NCBI RefSeq assembly: GCF_001276515.1
Contig: NZ_LDVZ01000029.1
Location: 1-13,576 of the forward strand
Length of the DNA stretch: 13,576 bases
Direction: 5' to 3'
Source: Haemophilus sp. C1
GTDB taxonomy: Bacteria > Pseudomonadota > Gammaproteobacteria > Enterobacterales > Pasteurellaceae
The notes beneath the pieces are model-generated. The model was not told the origin of the DNA. It searched no databases and was given only the letters and a program-made list of their open reading frames with translations. Each line of letters begins with the position of its first letter. Positions within the stretch are counted from its first letter, which is position 1. This document shows positions 1-5,837 of this stretch, one piece after another. Both the position numbers and the translations under genes were made by a program.

Positions 1-56
1 AGAATACCTGCCTGTCACGCAGGGGGTCGCGGGTTCGAGTCCCGTCCATTCCGCCA
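1..56 (+). tRNA. tRNA-Asp (GUC), 3' part; 5' end lies outside the window
   Basis: The window opens in the D-arm region of a tRNA. The anticodon arm reads CCTGC-CTGTCAC-GCAGG, so the anticodon is GTC (aspartate, codons GAC/GAU). It is followed by a variable loop, the T arm with the GGTTCGAGTCC signature, and an acceptor strand ending in an encoded CCA at 54-56. The 5' half is missing because the window starts inside the gene. Confidence 0.96.
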
Positions 57-74
57 ATTAAGATAAATAAAGAT

Positions 75-96
75 AGCACCTAAGGGTGCTTTTTTT
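75..96 (+). terminator. Intrinsic terminator of the tRNA-Asp transcript
   Basis: The perfect 6-bp stem AGCACC/GGTGCT has a 4-nt loop and is followed directly by a run of seven T (90-96). It lies 18 nt downstream of the tRNA CCA end, the expected place for the end of the tRNA transcript. Confidence 0.85.
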
Positions 97-118
97 GTAT
101 CTAAAATTTACTTCATCC

Positions 119-147
119 TTGACAAAAATAAAGTAAACTTTTAAGAT
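119..147 (+). promoter_or_regulatory. Sigma-70 promoter for the Sib-like antisense RNA
   Basis: A perfect -35 hexamer TTGACA (119-124) is followed by a 17-bp spacer and a -10 TAAGAT (142-147, 4 of 6 consensus bases). Transcription would start at about 153-155, immediately before the first of a series of hairpins. No plausible protein start with a Shine-Dalgarno sequence follows on this strand before der, so the product is most likely a non-coding RNA. The promoter is read from sequence only; its activity is inferred. Confidence 0.7.
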
Positions 148-154
148 TTGAAGA

Positions 155-179
155 ACTAGGGAGCTGCATACTCCCTAGT
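155..179 (-). terminator. Hairpin downstream of the Ibs-like ORF, probable end of its mRNA
   Basis: ACTAGGGAG and CTCCCTAGT form a perfect 9-bp stem with a 7-nt loop, 12 nt beyond the stop codon of the minus-strand ORF. On the minus strand the stem is followed only by a TTCTTC stretch, so it is a weak intrinsic terminator. In the plus-strand RNA the same stem would form the 5'-terminal hairpin. Confidence 0.5.
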
Positions 180-190
180 ATGTCGTGTTA

Positions 191-250
191 TTAGTAAGTC
201 GGTAAACTCACTAATAATAGTAGTACGACAAGGATAATGAGTTTCATCAT
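191..250 (-). CDS. Ibs-like type I toxin, 19-residue hydrophobic peptide
   Basis: This 20-codon ORF (stop included) encodes MMKLIILVVLLLLVSLPTY. From memory, the E. coli IbsC toxin is MMRLVIILIVLLLISFSAY: also 19 residues, a double Met start, a basic third residue, an aliphatic core, a Ser at position 15 and a C-terminal Tyr, with nine identical positions and mostly conservative changes elsewhere. Ibs peptides insert in the inner membrane and are toxic when overproduced. The ORF has a good Shine-Dalgarno sequence (AAGAGGA, 258-264, 7 nt from the ATG) and a perfect -10 box upstream. It lies wholly opposite a predicted structured RNA with its own promoter, the Ibs/Sib arrangement. The translated sequence is certain; that it is expressed and toxic is inference. 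A chance ORF is possible, but identity in length, both ends and hydrophobic pattern together with correct translation signals makes it unlikely. Confidence 0.72.
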   Translation of the reverse strand: MMKLIILVVLLLLVSLPTY

Positions 251-264
251 TTTCTTATCCTCTT
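231..264 (-). promoter_or_regulatory. Ibs-like ribosome binding site in a self-sequestering hairpin
   Basis: The Shine-Dalgarno sequence AAGAGGA (258-264) precedes the ATG by 7 nt. In the minus-strand mRNA, AGGATA (256-261) can pair with TATCCT inside the coding sequence (231-236), and ATGA at the start codon (247-250) can pair with TCAT (237-240). Both the ribosome binding site and the start codon can therefore be hidden in cis. The predicted antisense RNA covers the same stretch in trans. Confidence 0.55.
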
Positions 265-288
265 CAAACGTTGCGAAAAAGCGCAACA

Positions 289-328
289 CTCGCTTTCAAG
301 TTGGATCCTTGAAAGCGAGATTATTATA
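289..328 (+). terminator. Long hairpin, probable 3' end of the Sib-like RNA
   Basis: CTCGCTTTCAAG (289-300) and CTTGAAAGCGAG (308-319) form a perfect 12-bp stem with a 7-nt loop, followed by ATTATTATAA. The stem is very stable, but the tail has only broken T runs, so termination may be partial. The perfect terminator at 362-400 would act as a backstop. Confidence 0.55.
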
Positions 329-351
329 ACGTTAAGTTATAGATAAATAAA
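323..351 (-). promoter_or_regulatory. Promoter for the Ibs-like toxin mRNA
   Basis: On the minus strand a perfect -10 TATAAT lies at 323-328. With a 17-bp spacer the -35 position (346-351) reads TTTATT, a poor match. Transcription would start near 316 and give a leader of about 65 nt before the ATG at 250. The -10 box sits just beyond the predicted end of the antisense RNA, so the two transcription units face each other and overlap almost completely. Confidence 0.5.
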
Positions 352-361
352 CAGTGTTTAG

Positions 362-400
362 AAAGCCATAGGATTGTATCCTGTGGCTTTTCTTTTCTTT
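362..400 (+). terminator. Strong intrinsic terminator upstream of der
   Basis: AAAGCCATAGGAT (362-374) pairs with ATCCTGTGGCTTT (378-390) through 13 bp including one wobble, leaving a 3-nt loop, followed by the T-rich tail TCTTTTCTTT. It reads in the plus direction and lies upstream of the der promoter. It therefore probably stops read-through from the tRNA-Asp and antisense RNA units rather than attenuating der. Confidence 0.8.
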
Positions 401-412
401 ATGAAATCATTT

Positions 413-441
413 TTTACCAATCCTTTAACTTCCGATATAAT
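413..441 (+). promoter_or_regulatory. Probable der promoter
   Basis: A perfect -10 TATAAT (436-441) is preceded at 17 bp by TTTACC (413-418, 4 of 6 matches to TTGACA). The predicted start is near 448, giving a leader of about 27 nt with a modest ribosome binding site, AAGAGA (463-468), 6 nt before the ATG of der. Confidence 0.65.
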
Positions 442-474
442 AGCCGCCATTTTTGACAAAATAAGAGATTTTTT

Positions 475-1986
475 ATGGCAACTCCAGTTGTGGCCCTTGT
501 TGGTCGCCCGAATGTGGGAAAATCCACATTATTTAATCGCCTTACTCGTACGAGAGATGCGTTAGTCGCTGATTTTCCTGGTTTAACTCGTGATAGAAAA
601 TATGGCCATGCTCATATTGCTGGCTATGAATTTATTGTTATTGACACTGGCGGGATTGATGGAACCGAAGAGGGCGTAGAAGAAAAAATGGCGGAGCAAT
701 CTTTGCTTGCTATTGATGAAGCGGATATTGTTCTTTTCCTTGTGGATGCTCGTGCAGGTTTAACGGCAGCAGATATTGGTATTGCTAATTATTTACGCCA
801 ACGTCAAAACAAAATGACGATTGTAGTGGCAAATAAAACTGATGGTATTGATGCGGATTCTCATTGTGCAGAATTTTATCAGTTGGGGTTAGGGGAAATT
901 GAGCAAATTGCAGCTTCACAAGGTCGTGGTGTTACTCAGTTAATGGAACAAGTGCTTGCACCTTTTGCGGAACAAATGGAAAACGCCGATGAAAATGACC
1001 GCACTTCTGAGGAAGAACAAGACGAATGGGAACAAGAATTCGATTTTGATTCAGAAGAAGATACGGCATTGCTTGATGAGGCTTTAGAGGAATCGGAAGA
1101 AGAGCAAGATAAAAATATTAAGATTGCCATTGTTGGTCGTCCAAATGTGGGTAAATCTACTTTAACCAATCGTATTTTAGGTGAAGATCGTGTGGTGGTT
1201 TACGATATGCCAGGCACGACGCGCGACAGTATTTATATTCCAATGGAGCGTGATGGGCAGCAATATACGTTGATTGATACAGCTGGTGTGCGTAAGCGTG
1301 GTAAAGTGCATTTAGCTGTGGAAAAATTCTCTGTGATTAAAACCTTGCAAGCGATTCAAGATGCTAATGTTGTGTTACTGACTATTGATGCGAGAGAGAA
1401 CATTTCTGATCAGGATTTATCTTTACTCGGCTTTATTTTAAATGCAGGTCGTTCTTTAGTGATCGTTGTGAATAAATGGGATGGTTTAGATCAAGATGTG
1501 AAAGATCGCGTTAAATCTGAGCTTGATCGTCGTTTAGATTTTATTGATTTTGCTCGCGTGCATTTTATTTCTGCATTGCACGGCAGTGGTGTAGGTAATC
1601 TTTTTGATTCGATTAAAGAGGCGTATGCTTGTGCGACTCAAAAAATGACGACTTCGCTTTTAACTCGTATTTTGCAAATGGCAACCGATGAACATCAACC
1701 ACCGATGATTGGCGGTCGTCGAATTAAATTAAAATATGCTCATCCAGGTGGTTATAATCCGCCGATTATAGTGGTTCACGGTAACCAAATGGATAAATTA
1801 CCCGATTCTTATAAACGTTATTTATCTAATTATTATCGTAAGAGTTTGAAAATTATTGGTTCACCGATTCGTCTTCTTTTCCAAGAAGGCTCAAACCCAT
1901 TTGCGGGGCGTAAAAATAAACTTACCCCGAACCAATTGCGTAAACGTAAACGTTTGATGAAGTTTATTAAGAAAGCGAAACGTTAA
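475..1986 (+). CDS. der: Ribosome assembly GTPase Der (EngA), double GTPase domain
   Basis: Der is an essential cytoplasmic GTPase that binds the 50S subunit and is needed for its late maturation. The 503-residue product has the family's two consecutive G domains. The first has the P-loop GRPNVGKST at residues 10-18, a DTGG G3 motif and NKTD. The second has GRPNVGKST at 221-229, DTAG and NKWD. A C-terminal KH-like RNA-binding domain (about 385-480) ends in a very basic tail rich in KRKRL and KKAK. The G domains are joined by a long, strongly acidic linker (about 169-213, mostly Glu and Asp), as in gamma-proteobacterial Der. The ATG at 475 is chosen because it gives the standard N-terminus one turn before the first P-loop and follows AAGAGA at a suitable distance. 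The gene appears monocistronic, with its own promoter and a terminator just downstream. Confidence 0.98.
   Translation: MATPVVALVGRPNVGKSTLFNRLTRTRDALVADFPGLTRDRKYGHAHIAGYEFIVIDTGGIDGTEEGVEEKMAEQSLLAIDEADIVLFLVDARAGLTAADIGIANYLRQRQNKMTIVVANKTDGIDADSHCAEFYQLGLGEIEQIAASQGRGVTQLMEQVLAPFAEQMENADENDRTSEEEQDEWEQEFDFDSEEDTALLDEALEESEEEQDKNIKIAIVGRPNVGKSTLTNRILGEDRVVVYDMPGTTRDSIYIPMERDGQQYTLIDTAGVRKRGKVHLAVEKFSVIKTLQAIQDANVVLLTIDARENISDQDLSLLGFILNAGRSLVIVVNKWDGLDQDVKDRVKSELDRRLDFIDFARVHFISALHGSGVGNLFDSIKEAYACATQKMTTSLLTRILQMATDEHQPPMIGGRRIKLKYAHPGGYNPPIIVVHGNQMDKLPDSYKRYLSNYYRKSLKIIGSPIRLLFQEGSNPFAGRKNKLTPNQLRKRKRLMKFIKKAKR
998..1006 (-). repeat. DNA uptake signal core inside der
   Basis: This is an exact ACCGCACTT, the complement of the Haemophilus uptake core AAGTGCGGT. 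It falls in the acidic linker of Der (residues Asp-Arg-Thr-Ser), a region that tolerates sequence change. Confidence 0.9.
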
Positions 1987-2015
1987 ATTCGAGATAGATA
2001 AAACTTAGCAAGATT

Positions 2016-2070
2016 TAACCGCACTTTTAAAACTCTTTTTGGAGAACTAAAGTGCGGTTATTTTTTTATT
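2016..2070 (+). terminator. Terminator of der built from an inverted pair of uptake signals
   Basis: TAACCGCACTTT (2016-2027) and AAAGTGCGGTTA (2049-2060) form a perfect 12-bp stem around a 21-nt loop, followed by a T-rich run (2058-2067). The arms contain exact uptake cores in opposite orientations (2018-2026 and 2050-2058). It lies between der and the convergent sotB; the T tract favours termination of der, while the minus-strand side has only a poor T tract. Confidence 0.85.
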
Positions 2071-3256
2071 TGTTTTGCAGAAGAAATGTATGGCGATATT
2101 TTAAGTGCGTTGTAATAAAAATGATGAAACCGATTAAACCTAATGCTGCGCCCGTATAACCGATTTCGTTTAATCCTAAATAGGTTGTTGCAAGATTTCC
2201 AAATAATGCGCCTGCGCCAATTCCTGCATTGAAAATTCCCGAGTAAATAGCCGTAGCAACATCGGTTGCATCTGGTGCAAGTTTTAGTACGCGCATTTGT
2301 AGGGATAGTCCGATACAAGAAATGCCAATCCCCCAAATAAACACAAGGCTGAACATTGCTATCATTGTTTCGGTAGAGAAGAGTAGTAGCAATAGTGAGA
2401 ACATCAATAAGCTCATCGAAACAATAATAAATTTTGTGGGAGCAAATCGGTAGAATCTGTTAAATAATAGACTTGCGGCAATACCTGAGAAACCAAAAAC
2501 TAATAATACAGCCGTGGCAAAATTTGGATCTAAATGTCCAATATTAATCATAAATGGTTCGATATAGGTATAAGCAGTAAAGTGTGCTGAAATGACGATT
2601 GCCGTTGTTACGTAAAGCCAAAGTAATAATGGACGTTTAGCAAGTAAGGGTAAACTTGCAATAGAGCCAGCATTTTTACTGGGTAAATTTGGTAATAATC
2701 GAATAATTAAAAACATAATGGATAATGCCAGTACTGCAATAATGCCAAAAGTGACCCGCCAACCGACGAGCTGTCCGACAATTCGTCCAATCGGTAAGCC
2801 TAAGATGGTGGCAAGTGCGGTGCCAATAGCGAGCATTCCTAATGCTTGAGTTTTCTTGTGTTTAGGTGCGATGCGTATTACAAGTGAAGCGGTAATGGAC
2901 CAAAACACTGAATGGGCTAATGCAATGCACATTCGAGCGAGAAGTAATATCCAGAAATTCCAAGCAATGACCGATAAAATATGCCCAACAATAAATATAA
3001 TGAAAAGTTTGATTAGCAGGCTTTTACGTTCCATATTGCCGGTGGCAAGCATCGCAGGCAGAGACATAATTAGCACCGTCCAAGCATAAACTGTCATCAT
3101 TAAACCAGTATCAGCAGTTTGCATATTAAAACTTTGTGCAATATCGCTTAACATTGCAACAGGTACAAATTCTGTAGTATTAAAAATAAATCCTGCGCAA
3201 GCCATAATAAGCACGCGCCATGATTGGATTTTTTCAGCTTTTAAATATAACGACAT
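2066..3256 (-). CDS. sotB: MFS sugar/IPTG efflux transporter SotB
   Basis: This is an inner-membrane exporter of the major facilitator superfamily. E. coli SotB (YdeA) exports L-arabinose and IPTG and limits intracellular sugar accumulation by proton-coupled efflux. The 396-residue product equals the family length and shares characteristic blocks: FIFNTTEFVPV near residue 24, SDIAQSF, SLPAML, a conserved HSVFWSITASL stretch, and TALATILGLPIGRIVGQ in the fifth helix (antiporter motif C region). About twelve hydrophobic helices are visible. The start overlaps the stop of the AsmA-like gene as TAATG (shared base 3256) and has no convincing Shine-Dalgarno sequence, so translation is probably coupled to that gene. 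It is the last gene of the udk-dcd-asmA-sotB run. The family is clear; the natural substrate here is not shown by the sequence. Confidence 0.93.
   Translation of the reverse strand: MSLYLKAEKIQSWRVLIMACAGFIFNTTEFVPVAMLSDIAQSFNMQTADTGLMMTVYAWTVLIMSLPAMLATGNMERKSLLIKLFIIFIVGHILSVIAWNFWILLLARMCIALAHSVFWSITASLVIRIAPKHKKTQALGMLAIGTALATILGLPIGRIVGQLVGWRVTFGIIAVLALSIMFLIIRLLPNLPSKNAGSIASLPLLAKRPLLLWLYVTTAIVISAHFTAYTYIEPFMINIGHLDPNFATAVLLVFGFSGIAASLLFNRFYRFAPTKFIIVSMSLLMFSLLLLLFSTETMIAMFSLVFIWGIGISCIGLSLQMRVLKLAPDATDVATAIYSGIFNAGIGAGALFGNLATTYLGLNEIGYTGAALGLIGFIIFITTHLKYRHTFLLQNK
2813..2821 (+). repeat. DNA uptake signal core inside sotB
   Basis: This is an exact AAGTGCGGT on the plus strand, within the sotB coding sequence (read antisense to the gene). 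Confidence 0.9.
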
Positions 3257-4431
3257 TAACGTAACTTTTCTTTAATCGCATCAATTAATTGATGGCGGAA
3301 TTTCTTCGTAAAATTAATTTTATATTGTGGTGAACTGCAGTTACCAAAAAAATTGATTGGTAGTGTCAAATTTTGATAGCGTTGATCCGTAGAATGTAAA
3401 TTGATATCCACATTACATTCCATGCGGTTTAAATCAATGATGCCTTTTCCTTGCCCCAAAAGTGCGGATGTTTTTAATTCAATTTTTTCAGCAATAAGTT
3501 GATTTTGCTGGAGAAATAATTGTAAGTAAAATTGTTCAAAGCGAGTGTTTAACTCTTTATTTTTTAACAAATCATTGTTGTAATTAATCGGGAAATATTG
3601 TGCCACCATATCCAATAGATTCACACCAAGAATTTCGCCATTTTGCGCTAAAAAATTTAATTTGCCTTGAATAAGCGCAGAAGATGAAAAGCTGAAATCA
3701 AGATTAAAATCGGCGTGTCCACTTAACATTTCTGGCAAATTTAACAACGTGAATAAGCGTTTAACAGGGAAATATTTGCCTGAAAAATTGACCGCACTTT
3801 GGTTGCCAATTTGTTGATATTTCAATACGGCTAAACAATCGTTATCGCATTGTGGTTTTATATAAGTCACCATTTGTTGATGGGCTGTGTGAGTTTCAAT
3901 ATAACCGATAGGCTGATTATTTAGGTTTGCATCTACAAATTGAAGTAGGGCTGATTCTGATGTTGAGAAGTCTAAATTTGCTTTGTGGAAAGAAAAATGG
4001 AAAATTTTTGTTTTTCCATAAATAGGTTTGTTAAATTCCATGCGAATATGGTTTTCGCCATTCAATATTACTTTTTTTGATAAAAGCTGTTTTAACGAAA
4101 AAGGCGAAACCTCTATCGATACATTGGCAGGATTTTGTGTGTTTTGAGTTAATTTGAGCTGTTGAATATTCAGTGAATGAAGTGCGGTATTACCATACAA
4201 AAGAGGCAAAAAACTAAATTTAGCTTCAATTTTTTGAGCTGAAAATTGCGTAGTTTTTATATTTTCAAGGGAAAGTGCGGGAGAAAATAATGATAAATTG
4301 ATTGACTGAACGGCAATGTTTTGTTGTGCCAGTTGTTCACTAATGGCACTTTGCACTCGGTAAAGTTGAATATATAAAAAAGAAAAGATCGCCAAAGCGA
4401 CGATCCCTACGACAAGCGCGAACTTTTTCAT
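3256..4431 (-). CDS. AsmA-family envelope protein, short form
   Basis: The 391-residue protein has an uncleaved N-terminal membrane anchor (residues about 4-23, hydrophobic after MKK) and is otherwise a periplasmic domain rich in beta-strand patterns. The N-terminal pattern (basic residues, transmembrane helix, then SLFSPALSLENIK) and the C-terminal block GKGIIDLNRMECNVDINL, followed by PINFFGNCSSPQYKI, are typical of AsmA. AsmA-family proteins are inner-membrane anchored and are linked to outer-membrane assembly and lipid transport. It is much shorter than E. coli AsmA (about 617 residues), so the middle is reduced. Identity is supported by position: udk-dcd-asmA is also the E. coli order. 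The start ATG lies 3 nt after the dcd stop and uses AAGGA inside the end of dcd, 7 nt upstream. It carries four cysteines besides the anchor region, including a CDNDC pair. The exact function is not deducible from sequence. Confidence 0.82.
   Translation of the reverse strand: MKKFALVVGIVALAIFSFLYIQLYRVQSAISEQLAQQNIAVQSINLSLFSPALSLENIKTTQFSAQKIEAKFSFLPLLYGNTALHSLNIQQLKLTQNTQNPANVSIEVSPFSLKQLLSKKVILNGENHIRMEFNKPIYGKTKIFHFSFHKANLDFSTSESALLQFVDANLNNQPIGYIETHTAHQQMVTYIKPQCDNDCLAVLKYQQIGNQSAVNFSGKYFPVKRLFTLLNLPEMLSGHADFNLDFSFSSSALIQGKLNFLAQNGEILGVNLLDMVAQYFPINYNNDLLKNKELNTRFEQFYLQLFLQQNQLIAEKIELKTSALLGQGKGIIDLNRMECNVDINLHSTDQRYQNLTLPINFFGNCSSPQYKINFTKKFRHQLIDAIKEKLR
3791..3799 (-). repeat. DNA uptake signal core inside the asmA-like gene
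   Basis: Exact ACCGCACTT, complement of the uptake core, inside the asmA-like coding sequence. Confidence 0.9.
4180..4188 (+). repeat. DNA uptake signal core inside the asmA-like gene
   Basis: Exact AAGTGCGGT. Two near-copies that differ only in the last base (AAGTGCGGA near 3460 and AAGTGCGGG near 4275) lie in the same gene, giving an unusual local density of core-like sites. Confidence 0.9.
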
Positions 4432-4434
4432 TGA

Positions 4435-5022
4435 TTATTCCTTGTCTTCGTCAATACGACTTGCTACCGCACTTTGTTGATTTTTATATTTTGCATCTTT
4501 GCGGCTACTGTATGGTCGTTTTGCTTCGCCACTTAATACTTCAAAACTTAACGCACCAATTACCATATTTGGGCGTAATGCTAATGGTAATTTCCCTGAA
4601 TTATAAAATTCCAACACGATTTTTCCTTCCCAACCTGGATCAATACGGTGTGCAGTGACGTGTACCATTAAGCCTAAACGGGCTAAAGAAGAACGGCCAT
4701 CTAACCAACCGATAATATTGGCGGGTAATTTCACGGATTCAAGTGTGGTTGCTAACGCTAAAGTACCAGGATGCAAGAAAAATGCTTCCCCATCTGGGAT
4801 AATAATTTCATCGCTCATTACCAATTCAAGCTGGGCGGATACTTCTTCTTTCGGGCCGCTTAAATCAATAAAAGGCGCAGAATGTTCACGAAATACGCGG
4901 AAAGAATTACCTAAGCGAACATCAATCGTCGCACCGTTGATTTTGTCATTATTTGGACGAGGAGTTAAAGAAATAATGCCATCATCGAGATAGCGTTCAA
5001 TATCAGTATCGCAAAGACGCAT
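4435..5022 (-). CDS. dcd: dCTP deaminase
   Basis: Dcd deaminates dCTP to dUTP, which dUTPase then converts to dUMP for thymidylate synthesis; it is a cytosolic homotrimer. The 195-residue product is nearly collinear with the 193-residue E. coli enzyme, beginning [15 protein letters not shown] and containing [15 protein letters not shown]. Its active-site stretch is [24 protein letters not shown] (given in parts: Arg110, Ser111, Arg115, Arg126). The catalytic glutamate is Glu138 in [16 protein letters not shown], the numbering known for E. coli. There is a good ribosome binding site (AGGA, 7 nt before the ATG) in the 8-nt gap after udk. Pairing with udk puts two pyrimidine nucleotide enzymes in one transcript. 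Confidence 0.98.
   Translation of the reverse strand: MRLCDTDIERYLDDGIISLTPRPNNDKINGATIDVRLGNSFRVFREHSAPFIDLSGPKEEVSAQLELVMSDEIIIPDGEAFFLHPGTLALATTLESVKLPANIIGWLDGRSSLARLGLMVHVTAHRIDPGWEGKIVLEFYNSGKLPLALRPNMVIGALSFEVLSGEAKRPYSSRKDAKYKNQQSAVASRIDEDKE
4466..4474 (-). repeat. DNA uptake signal core near the 3' end of dcd
   Basis: Exact ACCGCACTT, complement of the uptake core, within the codons for the C-terminal Ser-Ala-Val-Ala segment of Dcd. Confidence 0.9.
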
Positions 5023-5030
5023 AAGATTTC

Positions 5031-5672
5031 CTATTTTTGATTCAATAAATGAAGAATTTGAGCTTTTAACATATTGATTGCAATACGGTTTTTTCCGCCG
5101 CGAGGAATAACAATATCCGCATATTGTTTAGATGGCTCAATAAATTGTAAGAACATTGGACGCACGGTCGCACGATATTGATCAATCACTGATTGTAGAG
5201 AGCGACCACGTTCTTCCATATCGCGTTGTAAACGGCGGATGAAGCAAATATCAAGTGGAGTATCTACGAATACAGAAATATCGGCTAATTGGCGTACTCG
5301 TTCATCGGTAAGTAATAAAATCCCTTCTAAAATTACGATTCGTTTTGGTGTGAAATGCGTTGTTTCGTTGGTGCGAGTATGTTCTACATAGCTATAAACA
5401 GGCACATCTACGGCACTGCCATTTTTTAGATTTTTTAAATGTTGGATAAGTAAATCGCGATCCATAGAGCTTGGATGATCGTAATTCGTTTTTACGCGCT
5501 CAGTCATTTCTAAATGACTTTGATCTTTATAGTAACTGTCTTCAGTAATGATACCAATTTCTTGGCAACCTAATTCATTGCAGAGTTCTTTGTGAACGGT
5601 GGAAGCGATAGAACTTTTGCCTGATGCAGATGCACCTGTGATGGCGATAATGATACAAGAGGGATTTGACAT
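5031..5672 (-). CDS. udk: Uridine kinase
   Basis: Udk phosphorylates uridine and cytidine to UMP and CMP with GTP or ATP, in pyrimidine salvage. The product has the P-loop GASASGKSS at residues 13-21, the [11 protein letters not shown] segment that follows the nucleoside site, [14 protein letters not shown], and the Walker-B-like [10 protein letters not shown]. It also has the lid region [13 protein letters not shown] and the C-terminal [10 protein letters not shown]. The ATG at 5672 gives 213 residues, exactly the E. coli length. An in-frame TTG at 5705 would add 11 residues with no family counterpart and overlaps the probable -10 box, so it is not used here. No clear Shine-Dalgarno sequence precedes the chosen ATG. 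It is the first gene of the minus-strand run and is divergent from the afu operon. Confidence 0.96.
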   Translation of the reverse strand: MSNPSCIIIAITGASASGKSSIASTVHKELCNELGCQEIGIITEDSYYKDQSHLEMTERVKTNYDHPSSMDRDLLIQHLKNLKNGSAVDVPVYSYVEHTRTNETTHFTPKRIVILEGILLLTDERVRQLADISVFVDTPLDICFIRRLQRDMEERGRSLQSVIDQYRATVRPMFLQFIEPSKQYADIVIPRGGKNRIAINMLKAQILHLLNQK

Positions 5673-5704
5673 AATCGTGTTTCGATGTAAGGAAAATTCG
5701 TGCA

Positions 5705-5710
5705 ATTATA
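5705..5710 (-). promoter_or_regulatory. Probable -10 box of the udk-dcd-asmA-sotB operon
   Basis: A perfect TATAAT on the minus strand would start transcription near 5698, giving a leader of about 26 nt before the udk ATG. No good -35 hexamer is visible at 16-18 bp. An uptake signal lies directly in the spacer region. Confidence 0.5.
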
Positions 5711-5715
5711 AAGAA

Positions 5716-5724
5716 AAGTGCGGT
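5716..5724 (+). repeat. DNA uptake signal core in the udk/afu intergenic region
   Basis: Exact AAGTGCGGT, followed by two AT-rich blocks (AAATTT and TTTATTTTTT) at the spacing of the extended Haemophilus uptake consensus. This looks like a full-length uptake signal rather than a chance core. Confidence 0.92.
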
Positions 5725-5762
5725 AAATTTCACGTTTATTTTTTCATTTGAATTTTAAAAAG

Positions 5763-5805
5763 TGTGAGCTTCATCACGGTATTATTTCCATTTTTCGAGT
5801 AGGAT
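5763..5805 (+). promoter_or_regulatory. CRP-dependent (class II) promoter of the afu operon
   Basis: TGTGA-GCTTCA-TCACG at 5763-5778 matches the CRP consensus TGTGA-N6-TCACA in 9 of 10 positions. A -10 candidate TAGGAT (5800-5805, 4 of 6) has no usable -35. Its predicted start, near 5812, puts the CRP site centre (5770.5) at -41.5, the exact class II geometry in which CRP replaces the -35 contact. The ribosome binding site AAGGAG (5824-5829) follows 8 nt before the ATG. No Fur-box-like sequence is visible between udk and afuA. Confidence 0.72.
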
Positions 5806-5837
5806 TTTAACGTTCTATCCAATAAGGAGTATTTATT

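Larger units (their letters stand above)
154..328 (+). ncRNA. Candidate Sib-type antisense RNA (type I antitoxin), approximate ends
   Basis: The plus-strand transcript predicted from the TTGACA-17-TAAGAT promoter would be about 170-175 nt and fully antisense to the small hydrophobic ORF at 191-250, its ribosome binding site and its 5' leader. It is packed with stems: 155-163/171-179 (9 bp), 188-195/210-217 (8 bp), 231-237/255-261 (7 bp), 270-275/282-287 (6 bp) and 289-300/308-319 (12 bp). In enterobacteria, Sib RNAs of about 140 nt are encoded opposite ibs toxin genes and block their translation by base pairing; size and arrangement match here. Ends are estimated from the promoter and the last hairpin. 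The RNA identity is an inference from geometry and the encoded peptide, not from a covariance-model match. Confidence 0.62.

Noticed and set aside
374..565. Plus-strand 63-codon ORF across the der promoter and start.
   Set aside because: It begins with a non-ATG codon inside a terminator stem, runs through the der promoter and leader, and overlaps der in another frame; no ribosome binding site.
936..1169. Minus-strand ORF rich in serine within der.
   Set aside because: Its composition is simply the complement of the Glu/Asp codons of the acidic Der linker; no translation signals.
2066..5672. Horizontal transfer or a mobile element around the udk-sotB run.
   Set aside because: Composition, uptake signal content and gene order look native; no integrase, transposase or terminal repeats are visible.
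5673..5705. Longer udk start at TTG 5705 (11 extra residues).
   Set aside because: The start would overlap the probable -10 box, and the extension is absent from the 213-residue E. coli enzyme.
5706..5837. Search for a Fur box expected if afuABC were an iron transporter.
   Set aside because: No GATAATGATAATCATTATC-like sequence or run of its hexamers was found by eye.
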